Assembly (NCBI GenBank): GCA_030141605.1
Contig: JAQGDQ010000038.1
Location: 434,001 to 498,000, forward strand
Length of the DNA stretch: 64,000 bases
Direction of reading: 5' to 3'
From: Tubiluchus corallicola
Taxonomy: Eukaryota; Priapulida; Priapulimorpha; Priapulimorphida; Tubiluchidae
Part shown: one piece after another, positions 37,606 through 49,300 of the stretch
Numbering within the stretch: position 1 is the stretch's first letter
Layout: each line of letters starts with the position of its first letter
The notes under the pieces: model-generated
Told to the model about the DNA's origin: nothing
Database searches by the model: none
Seen by the model: only the letters and a program-made list of their open reading frames with translations
Translations under genes and position numbers: made by a program

Positions 37606-39425
37606 TTTTCACATTGTTGTGGTAATGACTCTAATGAGAACAACGAGCAAAGCTGCCTAAGTACAAAATGAACAAAAATAAACACACAAGAACGCTGACA
37701 TTATGTAGTGTGACACGTGACCCTGGCGACCAAAGCGACGCCTAGGTTAAGACTTTTGCTAAGTTTTGCCGTTTGGGTGGTTTTTGAGGCGTCTATTGAA
37801 GTAACGTGTAAGTAATAATCACTTTCTATCAAGAACACGTAATTATTTACAAGCCTTCGTGAATGTATTTTTAATAAATAGCATCTCTGTAATGCTTGTT
37901 CAAGGTTAATTTTGTTATATACCTTGTATCTGATTGGGTAAATACAAATCGATTTTACCGTACCAATTACGTCGTGTACAGATATTGAGATAAATAGGAG
38001 TATAGAGATTAAAATGGTTGCAGCTTGTTTTAGAAAATTGGTTAAACATAAGTACGACTAGATTGCTGATTATCTCGTGGACTTGAATGTTACTCTTATC
38101 ACAGTATGTATTATTGTCTGTTTTATTGGTTGTAATACTGAAGCGGTACTGTTGTATTCGTACCGGTTAGTCGAATCATATTCATAATTAAGTTCACTTG
38201 TGTTTTTTGTATCGCAGTTATGGAGCTACATGATTAATAATTATCGTCCCTGCTATGTAGGCCGGACATACTACAGAATATAGATCATATTCTCGAAATA
38301 ACTCATTTCGTATCTACCATCGAAAGAAATTTCCACGTGTAAAATTATCAAAAAATTGTTTGTGCATCGCAGCCATCACCAAATGCCAGTAGGTTATTGT
38401 ACACTTGCGAGTTTTTGTTACATTTTTACCATTGTCGTGTTCTGAGCTGCATCTTGTAACAATTCATTAAAATTGCTCTGCAACATGTAAATGATGTTGC
38501 AAAAAAGTTACTCATGAAACGCAAAACTTAAGTTGTACATGTATTTTTTTGCCTGAGGTACGATAATAAGACATCCTTTTATGTTTTTTGTCATTTTCTA
38601 TGGAAAGATATTCTGTGATCTTGCTTCTTGTCAGTATGCATTAGCGTCATTAAGCAAGGACACATATCGAAAAACATTGATAGGATTGTTACATAGTTGC
38701 CCCAACGGTGGATTATGGCCACAGCTAATAAATTATAGATTACAGCCACTTTAGTTGAAGTGATGAAAATATCATACGCATGATAGCATGCATTAGCCCC
38801 TCAGAGACTGCATTAGCTGTTTTGTCATGAACACCTGCAGCCTTTTTATTAACATTTTTCTCAAAAGAAATTTTAGGTCCAGTAAATTAATTATTACAAT
38901 CTTAATGTTATTATTAATTATGTTACTTACTCCCAATTATTTACATTTTCGATACTAAAACTTGAAAGATAGAAAATGTGAAAAGGTTTGAATCCAGGCT
39001 GCATTCCAACTTTTTCTCATTTCCTTCTTTTAGGCTTGGTATAAAAATTTAATTAATTGTCTCTGTCTGTAACATCCTTATAAACTCCTTGCAACAGAAT
39101 TTGTTAGGGAAATAACTAAGAAGTTAAAAATTTGACAAAGGTTAGAATTGGAAGAACTTTATAAATTTGTGTTGTATGTGATATGCATTGCTGATGCGAT
39201 CTATATATTTTAGTTAAGAATGCTCTGAAACAGAGCTCATGATAATAAGAAGTTTTACAATTCTTTCTCACATTTGTAATGTTTGTTATTTTTATATTCC
39301 AAAAAGGCAGTACAGGCTAAAGTAAAACAAACTGAATTGAACTGTAACACACCTTTTTACAGCAATGGATGCTTTAGTGTAAAGACAAACAGAATTTATT
39401 CTGTGCATGCACAACAGTATAGAAA
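37606..39425. promoter_or_regulatory. Divergent intergenic region between PEX12 and the TTF1-like gene
   Basis: 1.8 kb separates the two start codons, which point away from each other, so promoters of both genes should lie here. No TATA box or CpG-rich core stood out. TTTTTACAG just before 39362 could be an acceptor for an untranslated upstream exon of the plus-strand gene. Confidence 0.4.
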
Positions 39426-40634
39426 ATGGATGTGACACATTCTCTACATAGCAGTGACGCCAGTTTCGCTGAGTTTTCGTCAAATAAATGCACACTTCTT
39501 CGAGAGTTTGTTGCTGACTATCAGCTTATCCATAAGAATCACTCACTTAGAGCTGAAGCCCTTGTCAATTCATTACCAAAGGATTTACGTCGAGATTTGC
39601 CTCAAATTGTCACTGCTTGGCCTGTCTTTTCAGCTTTCAGTTCCAAGATGAGAAAACAAATTAGAGAGAAACAAATAGTGTACAGAAAAGGAAAATGGCG
39701 AAAAAGCGAGGAGGAGATATTGGAGAAAAATTTCAGTGAGTACTGGAATGATTACAAACAATATTTAAACTCGCCTGAGCAATTGTTCTGGAAGGAGTTC
39801 CAATCTGATGTCTCCATTTCTGATTTGAACAAATTTCGAGCAAAGACTTACTTTTACTTTAGACTTGCTCGAAACTTGAACAGGCCGCTGGTGTCAGTTG
39901 CATTCCGAGCAAAACAGAAGTTTCACACTTTCGAGACAGGTAAATTGACTCCTGATGAGCAAAAGGAAATAGAACGTTTAAAGATGCTCCATGGGCCAAG
40001 GTGGTCTTTTATTGGCGCAGCATTAAATAGACGTGCTTCAGTGGTTTCCCAACCTACAAGAGTTCAGACTGGTCGTACACGTACTGGCAAATGGACTCAT
40101 GAGGAAGATCAGCAATTAATTCGTGCTATAAAACGTGTTACACATATTGAGGAAATTACTGTGTGTCATATAAAGCTCCTTCCTTGGGAGGAAATTTCTT
40201 GTCATGTTCCAACGCGAAATGCTCGGCAGTGCAGTAAACACTGGGAGACGAATCTCGCTCTAAAATTGCAAACAGAGGCAGCAGGAAAGCCAGAGGTACC
40301 AGAGAAATGGCAACCAAGTGTACATGGTATAGAAAGGTTAGAGCTGAAATTGAAGTTTCTTGAGTATTTAGTACTGTTAGATATTGATGATGAGAATGAT
40401 ATAGACTGGCATGGAATTGCAGATAGCTTAGGCAGTAGTTTAAGTTTTTGCTATTTGCGAATTTATTATCATCGAAAAAAGCGAAACATTTTGAATGCAC
40501 ACAACAAAAGTGTGTCTGAAATTTTGGACTATTTATCAGAAGTAGAAATACCTAGATTAAAGAAGCGAATTGAACGACGGAAGTTGAGACAATCCTTTGC
40601 AGCAGGTGACTCCAGCAATGAACCAACTGAATAA
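39426..40634 (+). CDS. TTF1/Reb1-type Myb-repeat DNA-binding protein, intronless
   Basis: A single 402-codon frame holds four Myb/SANT-like repeats. They lie at about 89-150 (KGKWRKSEEEILEKNF), 172-214 (GKLTPDEQKEIERL, LHGPRWSFIGAALNR), 221-275 (GKWTHEEDQQLIRAIK, a long insert, then LLPWEEISCHVPTRNARQCSKHW) and 308-352 (a degenerate repeat with IDWHGIADSLGSS and YYHRKKR). The third repeat with an insert before W-E-I and then TRN-QC-KHW is the pattern I know from TTF1, the RNA polymerase I terminator-binding factor, and its relatives DMTF1 and yeast Reb1. It is much shorter than vertebrate TTF1 because the long N-terminal region is missing. The C-terminus is basic (RLKKRIERRKLR). AATAAA occurs at about 41001-41007. 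Binding to rDNA terminators is a family-level inference only. Confidence 0.82.
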   Translation: MDVTHSLHSSDASFAEFSSNKCTLLREFVADYQLIHKNHSLRAEALVNSLPKDLRRDLPQIVTAWPVFSAFSSKMRKQIREKQIVYRKGKWRKSEEEILEKNFSEYWNDYKQYLNSPEQLFWKEFQSDVSISDLNKFRAKTYFYFRLARNLNRPLVSVAFRAKQKFHTFETGKLTPDEQKEIERLKMLHGPRWSFIGAALNRRASVVSQPTRVQTGRTRTGKWTHEEDQQLIRAIKRVTHIEEITVCHIKLLPWEEISCHVPTRNARQCSKHWETNLALKLQTEAAGKPEVPEKWQPSVHGIERLELKLKFLEYLVLLDIDDENDIDWHGIADSLGSSLSFCYLRIYYHRKKRNILNAHNKSVSEILDYLSEVEIPRLKKRIERRKLRQSFAAGDSSNEPTE

Positions 40635-43263
40635 GTGATATAGCTGCTTTTGTTGTCCTCTTATTTGCCTTGTTCTGTGCAGTACAGTGCAACATGTAGG
40701 ATTTTGAGCAGACCTAATTAACTCATTAATTTGTATGCATTGAATCTGATTCTAGAATACCATCTTGAAATGTATACCCATTAATACTAATGTTATACTT
40801 GAGAAGGTTCCATTAAATTTAAAGAAAAATGCTTTCTGTTTCATTTAAATATTTTGTGTGCAGCAGTTAGTTTGTAGATAAAAGATGATCTTCAGTGAAA
40901 TTGTGTCTTTATTAGTAAATCGTAATATTGCTTGTTAGCCTTTCATTTATGTTTTTTGTTATGTTGAATGCCAAACTACGTTTAAAAGTTTTGAAATTCT
41001 TAATAAATTGCTTTTTGTGTTAATTTAAATCCTTTTAGGAACTGCACGTTGAATTCTCTTTGTATTTTAATTACATCATTTTTCAAATATAGAAAATGTA
41101 ATTATCGCATTACAGCAGTACTGAAATGCATATATTAATGAATGATATGTACTTTAGCTTATTACCAAAATATATGTGTAATTATTGTTCATGAGTTGAG
41201 ACTGTTGTTTTGCTTATTGTTGTGCATTATTACATGAATTAGAAGTTTAACAGAGCTAGCTAAGATTGCTGTCTTTCTAATAAGTATTTCTGTATATTTT
41301 AGATCTTCAATAACTTGAAAATAATTCTTAATGACAAGACAATTGTGCTGAAAAGTCTAAAATATTATGTTTTTTCCTTCAATTTCTTTGGTGTATGATT
41401 TTGCATTGGATAGAGTTATAACGTCCAACCAGCGCAACTTGTATTTTTTCCTGTTGTGCTCTAAAAATACCAGGGATGGTAGATTTAATCATATAAGGTT
41501 TGCATTTATTATAGAGCTTTCTAAGTGTTTCTGAATTGCCTAATTATGAAATATAGGTAAGTTTTTACTCACAAGTAATGGATGCTTCATGTTGTGACGT
41601 TTTTTGTTTTCTTTGACTCATCTTGGTTAATACGTAATGAATGCACCTGAGTTCCCATTAGTGAAGCTAATTTGTGCAAAATTATGGTACTCAAAGATAT
41701 TTCCTGAATTTTGAGAGCACGGTTGGTATATTAGTTATCACCATTGCTATTTAATGCATGATTGAGAGGACAGCACTATGTATGTAGTCATGAAAAAAGT
41801 TTTCATAACATGGCTATGATTTGAATCAACATCCTGACAGTTTATGCAAGCAATTATCTGTGTGAGATGGTGCGTGTGTGCATGTGTGCTTGCATGTGAG
41901 AGGAAAGTGAGATGATTTGCTGTTTTTTTTAAATTAAATTAATTAAATTTAAACATAGACATGTTTCTAAATTACTTCAATTTTTTGTTGCACTTGTTAC
42001 AAAAGCTGTGAAGTAGAATAATTTCTACAGGCTTTTTGATACACATCATAAGGTAGAATGCCTTTAAGTGGTTATATATTTAAGTGGCAAACTTTAAAAG
42101 TGGTTATATATTATATATTAACTAACAGCAGTATTATAATTTGGAAAAAAACACATATCTTGATGCTTTGCCTTCATGTACTAATATCCTTGCTTACTAC
42201 AGTGTTACATTTACAAAATTGGTTTTTTCTGTGTAAAACATCAGCACAACTATTTTTGTTTTTGCTTTTTGTGTACAAGATGGACACAAAAAGTTCTTCT
42301 TAAAATGGTATAGAAACGAGAATTTTTATCCAATTTAAATAGGGTAAACTAGTAATATATTGGCGATTACGCATTCATTTTTGCTAAAAAAAATCCCAAA
42401 AACTAGCATTCTATGCTTAATATTGTCATCAAGTCCATAAAAATGAAGGAAAACTAAATATTAGTATAATTGTATTAACTTTATGGATAGATTGCTAAGG
42501 AAAACTGATGTAACTGGGACATATGAGAGAAGAAAAGAATTTAGACATCTGAAAAAATAAAATAAATGGGTAAAGCAGTAAAATGAATGTAAAAATGAAA
42601 TTGTTCATAGAGACAAAACAATCATAAATTTTTTTTAGTTTTCTAGTTTCTTTCACAGGAGAAATTGGCTTTTGCACTCTTTATTATGCATCTCAGCATT
42701 TTGCTCAATCTCATTTGAATGCCTAATTTCTGATGCATCTCTCAAGCAGAATCTCAATAATTCTGCTATTTCTTTTTTCTTAGATGAACACAAAGTTGAA
42801 AGTTTTTAGTTTTTAAATCCTTTACTAGTAATAGCTTGTTTTGCACCATGTTTTGTAAAAATTCTGGCTTCTTTTTTATTTCTGTCTCGAATTGATACTT
42901 CAATCTCTAATTTGATCCCTGCTGGAGAGGAAGTTATGACAGGATTCTGTCACTTGTCTTTTAAGTCTGACTTGCCTTCTGCATGGCCAGCTAATGTTTT
43001 CTAACATTGTTTAGAATCACTTATCTAAAAACAACTAAATTTTGTTATTTTGATCGCCTGACTACTTAGTATAAATTGTTTTTTTTTGCTTAAGTTTACT
43101 GCATAGCAAGCACCATATAGCAGTGAGTTTGTTCATCATACAAAATAACAACACCCGATCTCCAAATCTTCCCAAAACGTAAAGTAAAAATACTAAGTAA
43201 CATACGTCGTTAATAAAATTTTGTATATTTCAGGTCTTAATCAAAAATTTCTGACAATTTCAG
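40635..43263. other. Intergenic region before the beta-adaptin gene
   Basis: Contains the 3' UTR of the Myb-repeat gene and, somewhere in the right half, the promoter and untranslated leader of the adaptin gene. No further gene was recognised. The frames at 42058-42303 (+) and 42495-42677 (-) are low-complexity. Confidence 0.45.
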
Positions 43264-43302
43264 CGAAAATGTCTGACAAATACTTCACAACTAACAAGAA
43301 AG
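43264..43302 (+). other. Alternative first coding exon 1a of beta-adaptin
   Basis: ATG at 43269 encodes [11 protein letters not shown] and ends phase 1 at a GTACAG donor. An acceptor TTTCAG (AG 43262-43263) lies five bases before the ATG. It matches the universally conserved beta-adaptin start (M-x-D-S-K-Y-F-T-T-x-K-K) with one residue less. Confidence 0.85.
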
Positions 43303-46300
43303 GTACAGTCTTATGTTAAGACTGAATGTATGTTGCAAACTATTATCATGTATGTTTGTGTGTGTTTCATTGTCTCTATCCTTGCTGCTTTAGTGTCTCT
43401 TGGGACTCTGCAATTCTTTTCTACATCATCTGTTAAACTGTGACCTCTCACACAGATGGCCGATTCCAAGAAGTACTTTACTACGAATAAGAAAGGTATT
43501 ATAGATGCTAAAGTATCTATGCTTGACAAGTAGAAACTTGGATGTTGCTGCACTTTGCATGGCTTCTTTTAATACTACCTGCTCTGCTGATGTGCAACTA
43601 ATAAACATTATAATATTGTTATTATACCGTAATCTATTATATAGCAAGCAGAACAGGTATCTTTGTAAGTTTTTCTTTGCCTTCATTTACGTAAAGATAC
43701 TAAACATATAGCACACAAGTTGTCACTTTTTTGCTGCCCACAAAACTGTAAGGTCATTTCACAAAACATATACCTTGTTTACCTTTGTGCCTTACTTTAT
43801 CTTAATCCTTCTGTAGCCATGCACAATCTGTGCAGAGCTGAATTATAAATTCTTCACTGTGGCATTGTTCCTAATTCTGTCATTTAATTAGCAGAAAATT
43901 TCTCTCCTAAAAATCATCCTAAAATCCTAAGTGTGAATATGTAGCACTTTTCTTTCAATTTTTGTAATTAAAATAAAATATGAATGCGATGACAGATACA
44001 AGTAAAGGTATTTTATTCCCATAAAGTAGTTTTCATTCTCCATGGCTACTTCACAATAGTATAAATTTTTTGAACTATTTTTGAAATTTTTCAATTTTAA
44101 ATGCAACTGCTAATAAACTTACAATACAATGAAAATTTTAATTAAGACAAATCTTTTGATACTAAAAGTTGTATAAAATAGAGGAAAACTTTTTTCATTA
44201 AATAAATTTCAAATTGCAGTAAAACAAATAAAAGACCAGTAAAGATAAAATATTAGCGATAAGCTACATTAAAAATACATATTTATAAAAGTATTGGCTG
44301 CTCTTTTTGTTTTCAATTTAGGTTTAGAAAACATGCATTTGTATAGTTTGGAAAACGGTCGTTTGTTCTAAAAAATTTCTGTGCAACCTATCTGTATAAG
44401 TGACAATAGGTGTAATGCACATGATACCCATGCACTATTATGCACTAAATTATTCTCATCTGAATGCTCGTTTGTTGAGTGAATGTCATTGTAAAAGTGT
44501 AAATTGAGCTCTTTTGATCATTTATACTGTCTTTGTGGCAACATTCCCAAAAATTTTGCTTCCGGTAGATTGAATTGTCAAGCATGATACTTTGAATAAG
44601 CAGGTTGCAGTTTGTTTAGCATGCATTATACTTCAGCTTGATGCTTTGGAATGTTCGGAATTTTCCATCTCTAAATATTCAAAAAGTTAACTAGTTTTTT
44701 CCTAAACTGTGAAAACTGTGTCACGTCTTTTCCTTACTTATCTGTCTTGACGAACATGGAGCTGGGTTTTTTCAGTGTAGTCTGGGTAGTGTAATGATAA
44801 CAACTAATGTCCTGGTTTGACTTCTTCCTGTTCATTAGCACTTTACTCTTTCTTGTCTGGCGATTTTCATTTGTTTAATCGATCTGTCTGGTGCTGGTGT
44901 TTGTTGCATTAGTTTTAACTAGAGTTTTACTAAGAACATTCAGCTAGATCGTATGTGTTATAATAATGATAACATGAAGTAGCTGAACTAACTATATTAT
45001 TTAGCAGATGTGTCATACTGGTTCGTTAGTTTTATTGTAGATTTACCAGTTATATAGTGTTCCTTTTGTTGCATTATTCTGCATTTGGAGTAATTTAGCA
45101 AGAATTATTGCAGGCACCCACAACTGCTGACAACACTGTCACTTCATGTTTAATATTACGTTGATGTTATGAGAAATGTTAAGAGAGAATCTATAAAGTT
45201 TTGATAATATGAGTCAGCCTAATTAGTGGTTTGGTACAAGACACATAGAAACGAGTTTCAAGTATTGTTCAGTTTATTGCCTACCTTCCACCTGAATGTG
45301 GAAACTTTGAAATATTTTGGTGCCTACATTGGGGCTGTAGGTTTTTTTCAGGAAATTAACTGGAATTTAATAAAATACTAGTCTCATACCTCAGGATAAT
45401 TACCATGCAGTGAAATAAATTCTACATTGAATTCGAACTCGTCATGTCTTAATCGTGGCTGACTTCTGGTGGCTAAACTTAAATGATGTTTCTTTTTTAT
45501 TGTCTTTTGCATGCTACTTTTGACATACAGTGTGTTACACTTTCAGGAGAAATATTTGAACTGAAAGGAGAGTTGAACAGCGAGAAAAAGGAGAAGAAAA
45601 AAGAAGCAGTTAAGAAAGTGATTGCGTCTATGACAGTCGGAAAGGATGTCAGGTTTGTGCAAATTCAACAAAAATTAGCTATGCAAAAGAGATGCCTTGT
45701 TGAAATTATTTGATTAAAAAACAAGGCTGTTAAGCTGCAAAGTTAAATTTTTAGCTGACTTTTACATGCAGAATTATTTTGATCACATTATATAGCTTGT
45801 GTGTGACTCTTGTGTGTGAGTGAGTTGGATAGTTTAATCAAAAATTGAACTGCGATATAAAATATAACATTAAACATGTTTTTTATTTATATTATTTAAG
45901 AGTAAGAGTAAGAATTTATTTTTTGCTTGGTCACTTTAAAATAGTTACATACGACTATTGTTTTCCTAAAGGCCTAAGATATTAGTTACAATAAAAATTT
46001 GAAAAGTAAGACAATAAATTCAATAGCTGTTACAAAATAGGTACAAAATACAAAATATACATCATTTATTAGTTGAAAATTTGGCTGTAACTATTGTGTG
46101 CAGGTTTTATGTGCCTGCATTCATATACGCCAGCCATATAATAATGCTTCACATGTGGAAACCTTCAGAATTTTAAGTTTTGACTCTTTTTAGCAAGCTG
46201 AATTTTCACATACATGTTTCAACTTCAGTTAAAATGTGTTTATGTGAATCCACATTTATTTGCTGAGTGCTTTTTTACGTGTTTATTCTTTATCTCCAGG

Positions 46301-49300
46301 TTCGTTTAGTGATAATCAACTGTTAAGTTTGTTAAGGCTCTCATAACTGACAAGCCACTGATAATTAATAGAAGATATTTTTTGGAGATTTCTGCTGACT
46401 CGAGTCTACTTATTAATTTTCTTCAGTGCTTTGTTTCCCGATGTGGTTAACTGCATGCAAACAGACAATCTGGAATTGAAGAAACTTGTTTATTTGTACT
46501 TGATGAACTATGCTAAAAGTCAACCTGACATGGCTATCATGGCCGTCAATACATTCGTGAAGGTAAACATTTTTACATAATGCATTTTCATCATCATGCC
46601 CAATATGTCAGTTCAACTTAATTTATTGCCAGTGATTCTCTATAATAAATTCTAATATTGTTTCATATCTGTTTTGTTGGTAATTGTTTTATTATATTAA
46701 TTATTTTTGTTAACTGGCTGTTCTACTGTGTGCCAACTGTTCGTGTTGACATTCATATACGCCAGCCAAATAGTAACTTCAGACTGGTAGTGGCTTAGCT
46801 TCGAACTGAGGGTTTTTTTGTAAATCCTTAGTGATCTGGTATGAAACATTTTTTTGGAAAAATGCTGCTTAAATTCACTTACTTTAATTCAAGTTATTTG
46901 TAGATAATTGTTTATTATGAAGTCAAAAGTACTGCAATGGAAAACTCAGAGTGTGCGTGAATGCATCATAATTTTGAAGAAATGATATTTACCTACATTT
47001 TGAGTTTTAAAATAAATCTGGTTGTAAAGACTAAATTTAATCAGCATTAAGCTTTTCACAAAGCCTTTAATTTGCTATGTTTTCTGACTGGGATAATATT
47101 TTGGCACATTGTTCACAAGTACTTATTGATTATTATTCATTTTAAGGCAGATCTGCTTGTTTAGCGAAATGCATTTGTTGTGCATTATTACTTGCAGGAT
47201 TGTGAAGATCCAAATCCTCTCATTAGAGCTCTTGCAGTAAGGACCATGGGCTGTATACGAGTTGACAAAATTACAGAATATCTGTGTGAACCGCTGCGAA
47301 AATGTCTAAAGGACGAAGATCCTTATGTATGTGCATAAGAGTTTATAAAATAATTACTTTTGATTTGTTTTCTAATGAACAAATTGAATGAACCACATTT
47401 TTTAAAATAGCGTTTCGTTATTATGAGCAATTAGGTATTTCTGTATTTTTATGTGCTTCTTGGAATCACTTCTTATCTGAAAAAGAAAGTCATTTTTGCT
47501 AACCATTAAAGATACGGAAAATTTTTTAACAGGTGAGAAAGACTGCAGCCGTTTGTGTTGCTAAACTGTATGACATTAATGCCCAGCTTGTGGAGGATCA
47601 AGGATTCTTGGATATGCTAAAAGATCTCCTCTCAGACTCTAACCCAATGGTATGCATATTGCTTTTCACGTTCTAGAATTTAGACAGTTAGCGTATGTTG
47701 TACTTGTGTATTTTTCAAGTGAAGCTTTTGTTTTAGGAGATATCTTTACGTTTGTAGCATTGAATAATTTGTTTTCTTTGCGTAGGTTGTTGCTAATGCT
47801 GTAGCTTCGCTGTCAGAAATCAATGAAGCTTCTGGACATCAAGTCATTGATATGAATTCCCAAACAATCAACAAACTTCTCACTGCACTCAATGAATGCA
47901 CAGAGTAAGTTAATAATACTTGTTGAGTCAGTCAGTTAGTAATCTTTCTTACTGCTCTATTACATACCTGAAGAATATTCAGTAAGAAGAATTTCAATAA
48001 AAAAAATAAGATACAGTGCAATATTGTCTATGCTAGATTAAGTTTTTTTTCTTCATTTTTTTGTTTTTGTTTTTTTTTTGTTCACTGGTTTTCATAGTTT
48101 TAATATTAAGATGACTATAATAGTAACTGATACTAATTCTAATAATCAGATGGGGCCAGGTTTTCATTCTTGATTTTCTGGCGAATTACGTGCCGAAAGA
48201 TGACCGAGAAGCTCAGAGCGTTTGTGAGAGAGTTACGCCTCGGCTTGCCCATGCCAATGCAGCAGTGGTTCTATCAGCAGTTAAGGTATAACTAAACTGT
48301 TTCTTAATTATGTCAAATGAAATAAAATCAGTAAAGAAATTGTTTTAAAATTTCACAAGCTTCTTCTGAAATTTGGCGCAAAAAGCATGTTTTTGGGCAA
48401 TATTATTCTAGAATTATGCATAGTTATAGACTGAAGTGTGTTTTAGTAAATGTACTTGAATACAAAATTATAAAATTCATTTTTACTGTTTTTTTCCACG
48501 CCTTAAACTAAACCAAGCATTATGTTTTGGATGTTTAACTAATTCTTACATCTAATTTATTCAAATGTTTAAGTTAAAGTTACTTAACTTTTAATTATAC
48601 GCGATATTTTGATGTTTTATGTATTATCCTTGAAGAACAAATTTGAGCTGTGGAAAACTTTAAAAAAGTGACATAAGCTGCATTAAGGTGAATAGTAACA
48701 TTGGTGAGCTATCAATATTTTGTTGTCTTAACGCTATAACATTCCACTGCACAAAATGTGTTTTTTTTTAAACAGGTTCTAATGAAACTTATGGAGATGA
48801 TGGCTTCAGAGTCTGAATATGTCACAACGCTGACTAAGAAGCTTGCTCCGCCTCTAGTAACTATGTTGTCTTCTGAACCTGAGGTCCAATACGTTGCACT
48901 TCGCAACATTAACTTGATTGTGCAGAAACGGTACATAAATTTGATTTGACCACCTTTTTCTTTCACTAGTGTAAAATTAGAAATTCCTTTATGTTAGTCA
49001 TTTGCCTGCAGGCTTGGATGCCTTGTGCATTCTTTTTATTAATGCTATAAAATTTTTACACTTGCTAATTGGAACTTCTTTGCATTACTTTGCTTAATTG
49101 TTTGTTCATATTTTAACGTGACATTATTCTTTACTCGATTACCTTTTTTTCGAACTGAATAATCTTGTTGTTTCAGGCCTGACATTTTGAAACATGAAAT
49201 GAAAGTGTTCTTTGTCAAGTATAATGATCCTATATATGTTAAGCTTGAGAAGCTTGATATAATGATACGATTGGCAACCCAAGCTAACATAGCACAGGTT

